A stretch of DNA of 57,883 bases from Oceanospirillaceae bacterium (GCA_002723385.1 PBNY01000019.1:1-57883), one strand, 5' to 3'; positions 30,651 through 39,713 are shown, counted from the first letter of the stretch. Program-made: numbers and translations. The notes: generated by a model not told the origin, from the letters alone.

Positions 30651-31280
30651 CTAGCTCCCCCAGGCGCAAAAACAGCCGCTGCCTGCCACATTGATGAAGG
30701 GGCCATAGCGCCCCGACATCATCTTGCTCACCATATTGGGGAAGAAGTTGTCATCCGACAGGGTACAGAGCGCGCCAAATCCGTAAGCGCCAAAGTAACT
30801 CAGACGATAGCCCTGATCCCGGGTGTTCTGGAACAAGGCAACTGCCGGACTGGCTGGAATGGAAAAGTCATCCAGACTGAGCCGAATCACTTCCATATTG
30901 AAGCCCTGATTGAGCTGTTCAAACTCCTGAATCTGGCTATCGGTTGTTGAAGAGGGGGTTACGACGATACGTCGCATGGTGTCGGCTGTTTGGCTGTTGA
31001 TCAATCCCTGAAAATGCCGACGACTGACCTGGTTGCACAAACAGGATGGATTCCAGAAATGGATCATGGCAACCGGTTCGTCAGCGCCGATTTGCTGCAG
31101 TACCGGAGTGAGCCTGGAGGTCAGGTATGCCGTTTGAACCTGCATGGGATCATCGTCCTGTCCCAGAAAGGGTCTGACAGTGTTGCCCTGAAACCACCAC
31201 AGTCCAGCGGCGGTGATGGAAATCCACAAGATGACAAAGGCACCCATCATCAGGTGCCTGGAACGGTGGGTTTGGGACAT
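30651..31280 (-). CDS. DUF6436-like membrane-anchored thioredoxin-fold protein
   Basis: A 209-residue protein with one N-terminal membrane helix (about 11-30, MMGAFVILWISITAAGLWWF) and a likely periplasmic domain. The segment MIHFWNPSCLCNQVSRRHF resembles a thioredoxin-like beta strand and active-site helix, but with C80-x-C82 in place of CxxC. A second CxC pair (C203, C205) sits at the extreme C-terminus in GSGCFCAWGS. I recognise it as resembling the DUF6436 family; its substrate is unknown. The start at 31280 has GGAA nine bases upstream; an ATG 18 codons earlier would bury the membrane helix. It is divergent from cnoX and convergent with tgpA. Confidence 0.8.
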   Translation of the reverse strand: MSQTHRSRHLMMGAFVILWISITAAGLWWFQGNTVRPFLGQDDDPMQVQTAYLTSRLTPVLQQIGADEPVAMIHFWNPSCLCNQVSRRHFQGLINSQTADTMRRIVVTPSSTTDSQIQEFEQLNQGFNMEVIRLSLDDFSIPASPAVALFQNTRDQGYRLSYFGAYGFGALCTLSDDNFFPNMVSKMMSGRYGPFINVAGSGCFCAWGS

Positions 31281-31369
31281 AAAAGACGTTTCCTTAACGA
31301 ACAGACGCTTGAAGCACTCACTATGCGCCCGCATGTTACCGGTAATTCAGTAACTTGGGGGAGTGAGAT

Positions 31370-32236
31370 ATGGCAAGTCATACGGTGATTTCCAATGACC
31401 AGAGCTTTGAAAATGATGTAATTCGGGCATCGGAAGGCAAACTGGTACTGGTGGATGTATGGGCAGACTGGTGTTCCCCTTGTCGTGCGTTGATGCCTGT
31501 ATTGGAAAAGCTGGCACAGGAAATGTCAGATCAGCTGACGCTGGTTAAGGTGAATGCGGACGAGTGTCCTGAGGTCAGTGCCCGTTTTGGCGTGCGCAGT
31601 TTGCCAACGGCGCTGCTGTTCAAGGATGGCGAGGTCGTGGATCGATTTCAGGGCGCTTTGCCGGAACAGCAGATACGGTCTTTTCTGGATGCGTACGTGG
31701 AGCATGAATATGACCGTCTGGTGACTCTGGGGCAGTCGAAGCTGGAACAGGGAGACCTTGGCGGTGTGACTGAATTGAGAGAGGCCGTTGCTCTGGCTCC
31801 TGATAACGCCAGGGTCTTGAGTTCATTGGTGATGGCGTTGATGGATTTTGGCGGTCAAAAGCCGGAGTGGCTGCAAGAAGCCGGAGAGCGACTGTCTTCC
31901 GCCAATCTGATTCTTGAACGCGATCCACTGATTCAAAAAGCCCGCTCTCGCTATCAGCTATTGTCGCAGGGCATCGGCGACAGCGATTTGGGCACGCTGG
32001 AGCAACAGGCCAACCGGAATCCTGTCGGCCCCGAGGCCTTTGAGTATGCCAAGGCCCTGGCCGCCCAGGAACAATACGCCAATGCACTGGAACGCATGAT
32101 GATGATCATGAATGCACCGGGAGAGGGCGTAGAACCTTCACGGGTCAAGGAGTCCTTGATCGCACTGATTAACACCTGCCCGGATGCCAAGCTGGCCAAC
32201 CAGTGGCGTCGTCAACTATTTACTCTTTTGCACTGA
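31370..32236 (+). CDS. cnoX: Chaperedoxin CnoX (thioredoxin + TPR)
   Basis: Cytoplasmic protein with an N-terminal thioredoxin domain and a C-terminal TPR region of about 170 residues, 288 in all. In E. coli CnoX (YbbN) holds client proteins under hypochlorite stress and passes them to GroEL and DnaK. The active site here is W34-C35-S-P-C38, an intact CxxC, whereas the E. coli protein has SxxC; CxxC homologues such as the Caulobacter one retain reductase activity. The remaining thioredoxin features, VDVWADWCSPCRALMPVLEK and the cis-proline region SLPTALLF, are complete. The start has GGGGGAG upstream. A terminator follows before pyrD. Confidence 0.9.
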   Translation: MASHTVISNDQSFENDVIRASEGKLVLVDVWADWCSPCRALMPVLEKLAQEMSDQLTLVKVNADECPEVSARFGVRSLPTALLFKDGEVVDRFQGALPEQQIRSFLDAYVEHEYDRLVTLGQSKLEQGDLGGVTELREAVALAPDNARVLSSLVMALMDFGGQKPEWLQEAGERLSSANLILERDPLIQKARSRYQLLSQGIGDSDLGTLEQQANRNPVGPEAFEYAKALAAQEQYANALERMMMIMNAPGEGVEPSRVKESLIALINTCPDAKLANQWRRQLFTLLH

Positions 32237-32299
32237 TCATTGATGCCGAGAGCGGCTATACCTCTTCCTTCTGCCGCCGTATAATCGCCGCCTCATTCG

Positions 32300-32326
32300 C
32301 CCGCAGACCGGCTGTCTGCGGGTTTT
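32300..32326 (+). terminator. Intrinsic terminator after cnoX
   Basis: Nine-bp perfect stem CCCGCAGAC/GTCTGCGGG (32300-32308 and 32314-32322), loop CGGCT, then TTTT. It separates cnoX from pyrD. Confidence 0.82.
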
Positions 32327-32358
32327 CTGCCTGATCTCACACTCCCGCGAGGATTGAT

Positions 32359-33381
32359 ATGAATTGGTACAACGCCATTCGTCCGCTCCTGTTTTCCATG
32401 AATGCCGAAACAGCACACGAATTCAGCCTGGATATGTTGGGAGTGATTGAGCGCCTGAAGTTGTTGCCACATCTGGTGCCAAATGTGGCGGATTACCCGG
32501 TCACTGTGGCAGGTATTGAATTCCCGAATCCTGTTGGTCTGGCCGCCGGGCTGGACAAGAACGGCGACTATATTGATGCGCTGGCCAGTTTGGGATTCGG
32601 TTTTATTGAGATCGGTACTATCACACCACGCCCTCAACCGGGTAATCCAAAGCCGCGCATGTTCCGTATCCCGGAGCGTCAGGCGATTATTAACCGAATG
32701 GGTTTCAACAATCGCGGCGTTGACTACCTCGTCGACCGGGTCAAGGCGGCCAGATATCGAGGTGTGTTGGGGATCAATATTGGCAAGAATTTCGATACTC
32801 CGGTGGAGAGCGCGGTCACCGACTATTTGATCTGCCTTGAGAAGGTGTATCAGTACGCAACCTACATTACCGTGAATATCTCGTCTCCGAATACGCCCGG
32901 ACTGCGTACCCTGCAGTACGGTGATTCCCTGAGAGAACTGCTGCAGCCACTGAAACAGCGTCAGCTGGAACTGGCCGAGAGCTGGGGATACAAGCCTATC
33001 TTCGTCAAGATCGCGCCGGACATGAACGAAGAAGAAATCGGTATGGTCGCCCAAACGTTGCTGGAATGCGAAATGGATGGTGTCATCGCCACCAACACAA
33101 CTCTGGACCGAGAGGGTGTTCAGGGCTGTGAACATGCCGGGGAACAAGGTGGTCTGAGTGGTGCGCCAGTGGAAGACAAGGCCACGGAAGTGCTGGAAAC
33201 TCTGTGCAAGGTACTGGATGGGCGCATGCCAGTGATTGGTGTTGGCGGTATTACCACCGGTGCCGGTGCCGTTGAGAAGAAAAAAGCGGGAGCGGATCTG
33301 GTGCAAGTTTACAGTGGCTTTATTTATCGCGGTCCTGAGCTGGTTCGAGAAGCCGTTGATGCGCTGAGCTCTGTTCGATAA
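32359..33381 (+). CDS. pyrD: Dihydroorotate dehydrogenase (quinone), class 2
   Basis: Membrane-associated flavoenzyme oxidising dihydroorotate to orotate with quinone, the fourth step of UMP synthesis. The N-terminal extension before [21 protein letters not shown] and the length of 340 residues mark class 2. The catalytic loop [15 protein letters not shown] holds the serine base used by class 2 enzymes, and the FMN phosphate site is [20 protein letters not shown]. The GCGAGGAT ribosome-binding site precedes [12 protein letters not shown]. The pyrD-rmf-rlmKL grouping is conserved in related bacteria. It is flanked by terminators, so it is probably monocistronic. Confidence 0.97.
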   Translation: MNWYNAIRPLLFSMNAETAHEFSLDMLGVIERLKLLPHLVPNVADYPVTVAGIEFPNPVGLAAGLDKNGDYIDALASLGFGFIEIGTITPRPQPGNPKPRMFRIPERQAIINRMGFNNRGVDYLVDRVKAARYRGVLGINIGKNFDTPVESAVTDYLICLEKVYQYATYITVNISSPNTPGLRTLQYGDSLRELLQPLKQRQLELAESWGYKPIFVKIAPDMNEEEIGMVAQTLLECEMDGVIATNTTLDREGVQGCEHAGEQGGLSGAPVEDKATEVLETLCKVLDGRMPVIGVGGITTGAGAVEKKKAGADLVQVYSGFIYRGPELVREAVDALSSVR

Positions 33382-33406
33382 CAGCGGTTTTCCGTACCCA
33401 TAAAAA

Positions 33407-33451
33407 GGCCCCGTCTTGCGGGGCCCGATCCTCCTGGGGGGGGAGGTTTTT
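33407..33451 (+). terminator. Terminator region after pyrD (two hairpins)
   Basis: First hairpin GGCCCCG/CGGGGCC (33407-33413 and 33419-33425) lacks a T-run. A second, CCTCC/GGAGG (33430-33434 and 33442-33446), is followed by TTTTT. Its loop includes part of an eight-G run (33436-33443), a possible slippage or sequencing-error site. Together they should end pyrD transcription. Confidence 0.7.
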
Positions 33452-33502
33452 GATCAGCCGGTTCAAGGCTGTTTCGTACTTACAAAATTCTGTTTATTCC
33501 GT

Positions 33503-33700
33503 TCAAACTACCATTCGATGAAGACCAGAAACGCCTGTGTAACCATCCCAGTGGTCTGAACGTCCCGAACGCCACCCAGCCAACCAGGATTCTCGCAGCG
33601 GCCCCTCGCTTGGTGCCAGATCTTTTGAACGACGTTCAATACCAGCACGGTAGCCACGGGAAAAGGCGCGTTCTTGCAGGTTGCGTTTCTGTTTTCTCAT
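33503..33700 (-). CDS. rmf: Ribosome modulation factor
   Basis: Small basic protein that dimerises 70S ribosomes into inactive 100S particles in stationary phase. The N-terminal half MRKQKRNLQERAFSRGYRAG closely follows the E. coli RMF pattern, and WLAGWRSGRSDH matches its conserved C-terminal block. It has 65 residues against 55 in E. coli; the extra residues are a C-terminal tail (GYTGVSGLHRMVV). The start at 33700 has GAGG about nine bases upstream; an ATG three codons earlier abuts the GAGG and cannot use it. It is transcribed divergently from rlmKL. Confidence 0.93.
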   Translation of the reverse strand: MRKQKRNLQERAFSRGYRAGIERRSKDLAPSEGPLRESWLAGWRSGRSDHWDGYTGVSGLHRMVV

Positions 33701-33877
33701 ACGATGCATCCTCGCGTTGATTAACTTGTTGGCATCAGCGTCAGTCTGTCACGATGATCTGCTGAATGCCGACAATTATGTAACCTGCCTGACAGGTGTT
33801 TGTTAACTATTTTTTTTAACTAAGTCGTAACATTTTTGTAACGACTGGTTATGAAACGCTTTCAGCTAAGAGGCCAT

Positions 33878-36058
33878 ATGCAAGCTATTACCATTGACCA
33901 AACCACCACCTGGCTGGCCAGCTGCGCCAAGGGTATCGAACCCCTGTTAGCTAACGAAATCATGCAGTTAGGCGGTGAAGTTGAGCGTGAGACTCATCTT
34001 GGGGTGATCTGGAAAGGTGGTTTGGAAACCGCTTACAAGGTGTGTTTATGGTCTCGATTAGCTAACAGAATCCTGCTGCCATTGAATGAAAGTCAGGTCA
34101 ACAATGTCGACGAAATGTACACACAAACGCGCCAAGTTGATTGGCCATCGCTGTTCAGGGCATCGTCATCGTTTCGTGTGGATTTCTTTGGCCGGAGCCC
34201 GTTTGTCAACAATACCCAGTTTGGTGCCCAGAAAGTCAAGGATGCCATCGTTGATCGCTTTCGGGATGAAACGGGTGTTCGACCCGGGGTCGATAAACAG
34301 GCGGCCCTCAGAATTGAAGCACAGTTGCGCAAGGGCAAGCTGTTTCTTTATCTGAACTTCAGTGGCTCTGGTATGCATCGCCGTGGGTATCGTCTCCAGC
34401 CAGGGCTGGCTCCTTTGAAGGAGACACTGGCCGCTGCGATTCTGATTCGTTCCGGATGGCCGGAGCTGGCGGCAGAAGGCAAGCATCTGGTTGACCCCAT
34501 GTGCGGGTCTGGCACCTTGCTGATTGAAGCCGGTTTGATGGCGGCAGACGTCGCTCCTGGTTTGAACCGACAAGAGCATGGCTTCGAACACTGGTTAGGG
34601 CACGAACGCAAGCTCTGGTCTGAGTTGGTCGAGGATGCTCGACAGCGTCGTACCGCGGGTATTACGAATCTGACGTCCCGTCTGTACGGCTTTGATATTG
34701 ACAACCGTCAGCTGGAAGCCGCGAATGCCAACCTGGCGCGGTCCGGGCTGGCAGGCAAGGTACATCTGGAGCGCCGTCCGGTGGAGCAACTCAGGGTGCA
34801 AAAAGGCAGCATCGCGGAAGGCGGAATGGTGATCTGTAACCCGCCGTACGGCGAGCGGCTGAGCGAGTTGCCTCAGTTGGCACCTCTGTATCAGCAGTTT
34901 CACGATGCCACCCTGCAGATGCCGGAATGGAAATTGGCCGTATTCACTGGCAATACCGATCTTGCCAAGGCGATTCGCCGCCCGCTATTGAAGCAGTACA
35001 ACCTGATGAATGGCCAAATTGCCACTCGGCTTCTGTTGTTTGGCGCAGCCGACCAACAAGCTTTACAGCCGGCTGGCAGTATGATTCGCGGCCCGGTAGA
35101 AGCGTTTGCCAACCGTCTTCGAAAGAATCTCAAAACCATTCGCAAGTGGGCGAGCCGAGAGCAGATCACCTGTTTTCGCATGTACGATCAGGATTTACCG
35201 GAATATGCGGTGGCGATTGATCAGTACGTCGATGCCACTACGGAGCAGACCTGGCTTCATGTGCAGGAATACGCGGCGCCAAAATCGATTGATGAAGCGC
35301 GAGCTGAACGGCGTTTGCTGGATGTGTTGGCTGTACTGCCAGAAGTGACCGGCGTTGCATCGGAACGAGTGATTCTCAAGCGTCGTGAACGTCAGTCTGG
35401 TCGAAAGCAGTATGAGAAACAGGATGGGGGCGGCAAGGCCTATTCGTTCCCGGTTCAGGAAGGCGCCGTGTCGCTGCGTGTGAATCTCAAGGACTACCTG
35501 GATACAGGGCTGTTTCTGGATCACAGACCCACACGTCTTGAGATTGCCAAGCGGGCGGCGAGCCAGAGTGACATAAGATTCCTGAACCTGTTTTGCTATA
35601 CCGCCACCGCCAGTGCCCATGCCGCCCGGTCAGGCGCGCAGTGCACCAGTGTGGACATGTCGCGTACTTATCTGAACTGGGGCCGGGAAAATTTTGCTTT
35701 GAATGGACTGGACGACAACCAGCATGGATTTATTCAGGCTGACTGCCTGCAGTGGTTGAAGCAATGCGACCAGCAATTTGATCTGATTTTTATGGATCCG
35801 CCGACCTTCTCCAATTCAAAGCGGATGGAAGGGGTGCTGGATATTCAAAGAGATCACGTTACCTTGATTCAGGATGCTGTTCGCTGCCTGGCGCCGGGAG
35901 GCCTGCTGATTTTCTCGACCAATCTGAGAAAGTTCTCGATGCAGGTGTCTGAACTTGACGGCCTGTCGATTCAGAACGTCAGCAAACGCTCGGTTCCGCA
36001 GGACTTTGCACGACGCGCCAATATTCATCATTGCTTCCACATTAGCCGCAATGTCTGA
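33878..36058 (+). CDS. rlmL: 23S rRNA methyltransferase RlmKL (m7G2069 / m2G2445)
   Basis: Fused two-domain enzyme methylating two guanosines in helix 74 of 23S rRNA. Domain order: THUMP (about 60-150); RlmL N6-adenine-type methyltransferase domain with DPMCGSGTLLIEAGLMAADV and catalytic VICNPPYGERL; then the RlmK domain with SAM-binding FLNLFCYTATASAHAARSGA and IFMDPPTFSNSKRM. I start at 33878, where AAGAGG is correctly spaced, giving 726 residues; an in-frame ATG at 33851 has no ribosome-binding site. E. coli RlmKL has about 700. The upstream region holds an inverted repeat AGTCG-N14-CGACT (33823-33846) containing two direct GTAAC copies. Confidence 0.95.
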   Translation: MQAITIDQTTTWLASCAKGIEPLLANEIMQLGGEVERETHLGVIWKGGLETAYKVCLWSRLANRILLPLNESQVNNVDEMYTQTRQVDWPSLFRASSSFRVDFFGRSPFVNNTQFGAQKVKDAIVDRFRDETGVRPGVDKQAALRIEAQLRKGKLFLYLNFSGSGMHRRGYRLQPGLAPLKETLAAAILIRSGWPELAAEGKHLVDPMCGSGTLLIEAGLMAADVAPGLNRQEHGFEHWLGHERKLWSELVEDARQRRTAGITNLTSRLYGFDIDNRQLEAANANLARSGLAGKVHLERRPVEQLRVQKGSIAEGGMVICNPPYGERLSELPQLAPLYQQFHDATLQMPEWKLAVFTGNTDLAKAIRRPLLKQYNLMNGQIATRLLLFGAADQQALQPAGSMIRGPVEAFANRLRKNLKTIRKWASREQITCFRMYDQDLPEYAVAIDQYVDATTEQTWLHVQEYAAPKSIDEARAERRLLDVLAVLPEVTGVASERVILKRRERQSGRKQYEKQDGGGKAYSFPVQEGAVSLRVNLKDYLDTGLFLDHRPTRLEIAKRAASQSDIRFLNLFCYTATASAHAARSGAQCTSVDMSRTYLNWGRENFALNGLDDNQHGFIQADCLQWLKQCDQQFDLIFMDPPTFSNSKRMEGVLDIQRDHVTLIQDAVRCLAPGGLLIFSTNLRKFSMQVSELDGLSIQNVSKRSVPQDFARRANIHHCFHISRNV

Positions 36059-36213
36059 TAGTGCGGAAACGGGGCGGTATGTAACCGTCGGGCGGTCTGG
36101 TGAATCCGTTGTTCGGGCGCTAGTCTTTCCTTGAGTACTTCTTATGTCAGCCTGGGACAAATTCCGGGCTGGTTCCTTGTCCATTGCAGTTGTACTGCCT
36201 TGTGAGTCAGTTA

Positions 36214-37038
36214 ATGGATATCAAGCCTCAATACCGAATCGCCCTTGTTTACCTGATTGTCGGTTTTCTCTGGGTGTTCTTTTCTGATCGTGTGGTCGAA
36301 CAGATGTTTGATAGCAAGGAAGCGTTGACCTCGGCACAAAACGTCAAGGGCTGGTTGTTCATTTGTGTGACGACCGTTTTACTTTGCTGGCTGGTTCGGC
36401 AAGCCCTCAGAGCCGTTGAGAAAAAGCATCGGCAGCTGGTGCGCAGCTATGATGAAACCATTCGTGGTTGGGTCTGTGTAATGGACATTCGCCATCAGGA
36501 AACCCGCGATCACACCCTGCGGGTGACCCGGATGATGCTGGAATTTTCCCAATGTTACGGCATCACGGATACGCGCCAGCTGAAGTTTATCGAGCGGGGA
36601 GCAACGTTGCATGACATCGGCAAGATCGGCATTTCGGATTCCATTTTGACCAAGCCGGGATCGCTCACCGATGAGGAAATGGAACAGATCCGCCAGCACC
36701 CGGTCATCGCCGCAGAGCTGATGAACAAGGTGAGTTTTCTCAAGCCGTGTATGGATATTCCCTTGTATCACCACGAACATTGGGATGGTTCAGGTTATCC
36801 AGAGGGGTTGAAAGGGGAAGACATACCGGTTGTTGCACGATTGTTCTCAATCGTGGATGTGTGGGATGCGTTAAGCCACAACCGGGTTTACAAAGAAGCC
36901 TGGTCAGAGGCGCAGGTGCTGGAGTATCTGGAAGAGCAGGCGGGAAAGCAGTTTGACCCGGATATGGTTCAGGTCTTTTTGGAGAACTATCGGGGCATTC
37001 GACAACGAGCCAGAGTTGGTGAACCCCTGGATCGTTGA
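36214..37038 (+). CDS. Membrane HD-GYP domain protein, probable c-di-GMP phosphodiesterase
   Basis: Protein of about 274 residues. Two membrane helices (about 9-24, ending in FSDR, and 47-64) enclose a short outer segment; a brief linker then leads to an HD-GYP domain. Metal and catalytic residues are intact: H100, H133-D134 in LHDIGKIGI, H162, H186-H187 and the GYP loop in HHEHWDGSGYPEGLKGEDIP, and D215. HD-GYP proteins hydrolyse cyclic di-GMP; the strict motif supports activity, but it is unproven here. No PAS, GAF or receiver domain is present, so input would come through the short membrane module. The start at 36214 lacks a clear ribosome-binding site; a TTG at 36184 is the alternative. 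It converges on the aminotransferase gene, with only 26 bases between stops. Confidence 0.9.
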   Translation: MDIKPQYRIALVYLIVGFLWVFFSDRVVEQMFDSKEALTSAQNVKGWLFICVTTVLLCWLVRQALRAVEKKHRQLVRSYDETIRGWVCVMDIRHQETRDHTLRVTRMMLEFSQCYGITDTRQLKFIERGATLHDIGKIGISDSILTKPGSLTDEEMEQIRQHPVIAAELMNKVSFLKPCMDIPLYHHEHWDGSGYPEGLKGEDIPVVARLFSIVDVWDALSHNRVYKEAWSEAQVLEYLEEQAGKQFDPDMVQVFLENYRGIRQRARVGEPLDR

Positions 37039-37064
37039 AGCGATGACCTTTGATCGGAAGTTGA

Positions 37065-38195
37065 TCAGCCCAGTACCTGATCCAGTACTTGCGCCAGATT
37101 CTCGACCGTGCGATCAATGTTATGGAGCTTGTCCAGGCCAAACAAGCCGATACGGAAAGATCGGTAATCCGGCCCTTCTTCACACTGAAGCGGCACACCC
37201 GCTGCGGCCTGAAGGCCTAATGCAGCAAACTTGCTGCCATTCTGAATATTCGGGTCATCTGTAAAGCTGACTACGACACCAGGTGCCTGGAAGCCTTCCG
37301 CCGCAACGCTTTGAACGCCCTTGCTGGCCAGCAGCTCTCGAACTCGTCGGCCAAGTTCCACTTGCTCCTCGCGTACCTTGTCGAAGCCATACTCTTTGGT
37401 TTCCAGCATGGTATCGCGGAATCGGGTCAGAGCATCCGTCGGCATGGTCGCGTGATAGGCGTGGCCACCATTTTCATAGGCGGACATGATCTGGTGCCAT
37501 TGCTTCAGATTGGCGGCAAAGCTGTCGCTGGTGGTGTTTTCCATCACTGACAGGGCCTTGTCATTCATCATGATCAGGGCTGCGCAAGGCGAAGCACTCC
37601 AGCCTTTCTGAGGTGCACTGATGAGCACATCCACACCCGTGGCTTTCATATCGACCCACAGAGTGCCCGAGGCGACGCAGTCCAAAACGAACAGACCACC
37701 AACGGCGTGTACCGCGTCAGCGACGGCTTTAAGGTAGCCATCTGGCAGCAACATACCGGAAGCGGTTTCAACATGTGGCGCAAATACCACATCCGGGGAT
37801 TCCGCATGAATCTGTGCAACGACCTCGTCCAGCGGCGCTGGAGCAAATGGAGCGGCTGGGCTGTCTTCAGTTCGGCGAGCCATACACACCTGGCTGCTGG
37901 ATGGAATGCCACCCATTTCGAAGATCTGGGTCCAGCGATAGCTGAACCAGCCGTTTCGGATCACCAGGGTTTTCTTGTCACGGGCGAACTGACGGGCAAC
38001 CGCTTCCATGCCATAGGTGCCACCACCCGGTACGACCACCACGGAATCCGCCTGATAAACGTCCTTGAGTGTTGACGAGATGTCGTTCATGACGCCCTGA
38101 AAATGCTTCGACATATGGTTCAGGGAACGGTCGGTGAAAACGACGGAATACTCCAGCAAACCATCTGGATCAATATCTGGCAGCAGACCGGCCAT
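37065..38195 (-). CDS. Class V PLP aminotransferase (alanine/serine-glyoxylate type)
   Basis: Fold-type I PLP enzyme of 376 residues. The substrate/PLP loop VPGGGTYGMEAVARQF is near the N-terminus, the aspartate that pairs with PLP nitrogen is in FVLDCVASGTLWVDM, and the Schiff-base lysine is K197 in ISAPQKGWSASP. The overall plan fits the alanine-glyoxylate / serine-pyruvate group; the exact amino donor cannot be read from sequence. The start at 38195 has AAGGAG nine bases upstream; an earlier ATG at 38231 would put that site inside the gene. A 757-base gap separates it from the divergent GntR gene. Confidence 0.85.
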   Translation of the reverse strand: MAGLLPDIDPDGLLEYSVVFTDRSLNHMSKHFQGVMNDISSTLKDVYQADSVVVVPGGGTYGMEAVARQFARDKKTLVIRNGWFSYRWTQIFEMGGIPSSSQVCMARRTEDSPAAPFAPAPLDEVVAQIHAESPDVVFAPHVETASGMLLPDGYLKAVADAVHAVGGLFVLDCVASGTLWVDMKATGVDVLISAPQKGWSASPCAALIMMNDKALSVMENTTSDSFAANLKQWHQIMSAYENGGHAYHATMPTDALTRFRDTMLETKEYGFDKVREEQVELGRRVRELLASKGVQSVAAEGFQAPGVVVSFTDDPNIQNGSKFAALGLQAAAGVPLQCEEGPDYRSFRIGLFGLDKLHNIDRTVENLAQVLDQVLG

Positions 38196-38952
38196 GGGCG
38201 AAAACTCCTTAGCGTTGTAGTTATGCAGCAATAGAAAAAGCAGAGCGCTATCAGACTAAACTTTTTCTGGCGGGTAAAGGAATATCCTGATGCTGTTGAT
38301 CTTTCCACAAACCACCGGTGGTCGGAAATCAAGAGAGCCTGGGTTCAGAGATATTTTGTTGCCTGTATGGAAAAAATGGATGCAATTGGCTGAACCAGAC
38401 TGGGAGGCCCCAATGGTTCTGTTCCCTGGATTGTCACAAACGTCTCATTGTGAGCGACTTATGACATAAATTGTGCGTTTTTTGACTATGTCGACAGTTC
38501 TTCGTCTGGATATCTGTAACATTGCGCGCCTGTCGAATCGGCTGTAACAACATGTAACAAGGTGACTCATCGTTTGGGTATTTTCCTGAAGTGCCATTAA
38601 TCAGGCCCACTTTGTAGTGAATCACCCCAAACGACACAAATGGATCAACATTTTTTTGATACTGATCAATGCGTCAGCTTGGTAATACCGGATTCTAGCG
38701 GGCTCGTTATTTTCCGGTCAGAAGAGTGAACGATTGTTCAACTTTAGTCTGGGAACAGGATAGAATCGGTTTTTTTGCTCATACGCGGGAATCGATTCGA
38801 CCCTTTCCTGTATGGAAACAGAAGATTGTCTAAACTCTTCAATGTCGAATTGTCTGGCACTGGGTGCAACACGTAGAGAAACCTGCTGAGACAGGTGCTC
38901 ACTGGCGGTGAGTAAGCGCGACATGCCCATTGAGAGTGAGTTGGGAGGAAAC
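38196..38952. promoter_or_regulatory. Long intergenic region with several inverted and direct repeats
   Basis: 757 bases between the divergent aminotransferase and GntR genes, AT-rich and without a credible gene. Candidate operators: perfect palindrome ACCACCGGTGGT (38311-38322); three direct copies of TGTAACA at 38515, 38543 and 38553, the last two one helical turn apart; inverted repeat TTGAT-ACTG-ATCAA (38656-38669); and inverted repeat TGAAC-GATT-GTTCA (38727-38740). The last two have the size and symmetry of GntR-family sites. A small RNA or small peptide cannot be excluded. Confidence 0.4.
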
Positions 38953-39621
38953 ATGGCCTTTGTTGCCGCTGAAAGTTTGGCAGAACAGATTGCCAATCAC
39001 TTGGCTGAACGCATTATCAACGGCGATTTGAGGGGCGGCGAGCGCCTTCAGGAAGCACGTATTGTCTCGGAACTGGAGGTCAGTCGTGGATCTGTTCGCG
39101 AAGCCTTGCTGATTCTCGAACGTCGTAATCTGGTCACTATTTTGCCAAGACGTGGCGCGTTTGTGACTGAGTTGACCGAAGAACGTATTCGCGGTTTGTA
39201 CCGTCTGTACGGCAATTTGCTGGAAATGCTGGCAGAGAAACTGTCATGGAGCGGCACGGCTGAGCACAAGGCCAGGCTGGATGCGCTGATTGAACGTCTG
39301 GGACACTCGGCCATTGAACATGACCGTTCCCGTTTTATCGAAGATAATTTTGCTCTGGTGTCGGTGGCCGCCGCGTGTGCGGGTAATGAGTACCTGAAAG
39401 ATGCACTGGAAAATCTGCGTCCACCTCTGCATCGTGCCCTGGTCTCCATCATTCAGCACACACCGAAAGAAATGGAAGAAACATCGGTATTCATCCGTTC
39501 GCTGGTGGAGAGTTCGATGTCAGGTGACTTGACCAAGGTTGCCGAGCTGGTAAATGGCTACTGCAAGCGCCACAGCTACCTTGCCATTGAGGCCATTGAT
39601 TCACAGCAGACCGCCGATTGA
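38953..39621 (+). CDS. GntR-family (FCD subfamily) transcriptional regulator
   Basis: Regulator of 222 residues with an N-terminal winged helix (LAEQIANHLAERIINGDLRG, then IVSELEVSRGSVREALLILE) and an all-helical FCD effector domain of about 140 residues. FCD regulators usually sense carboxylic acids through a metal-dependent pocket. A strong GGGAGGAAAC ribosome-binding site sets the start at 38953; upstream in-frame starts lack one. It is divergent from the class V aminotransferase and lies 92 bases before smc. Targets are unknown; the aminotransferase and the gene itself are the nearest candidates (inference). Confidence 0.9.
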   Translation: MAFVAAESLAEQIANHLAERIINGDLRGGERLQEARIVSELEVSRGSVREALLILERRNLVTILPRRGAFVTELTEERIRGLYRLYGNLLEMLAEKLSWSGTAEHKARLDALIERLGHSAIEHDRSRFIEDNFALVSVAAACAGNEYLKDALENLRPPLHRALVSIIQHTPKEMEETSVFIRSLVESSMSGDLTKVAELVNGYCKRHSYLAIEAIDSQQTAD

Positions 39622-39713
39622 GCACTGGCTCATGAATCAGGATCAGGACGTATCCCAACTGCCATCATCTTGGCGTATGATGCCCCAAATTTTTTTGATG
39701 CTGCCACACCATC

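Noticed and set aside
33436-33443. Run of eight G after pyrD considered as a phase-variation tract.
   Set aside because: It is downstream of pyrD inside a terminator region and not in a coding or promoter position.
38434-38637. 67-codon minus-strand frame in the long intergenic region.
   Set aside because: No ribosome-binding site, no recognisable motif, and AT-rich non-coding composition.
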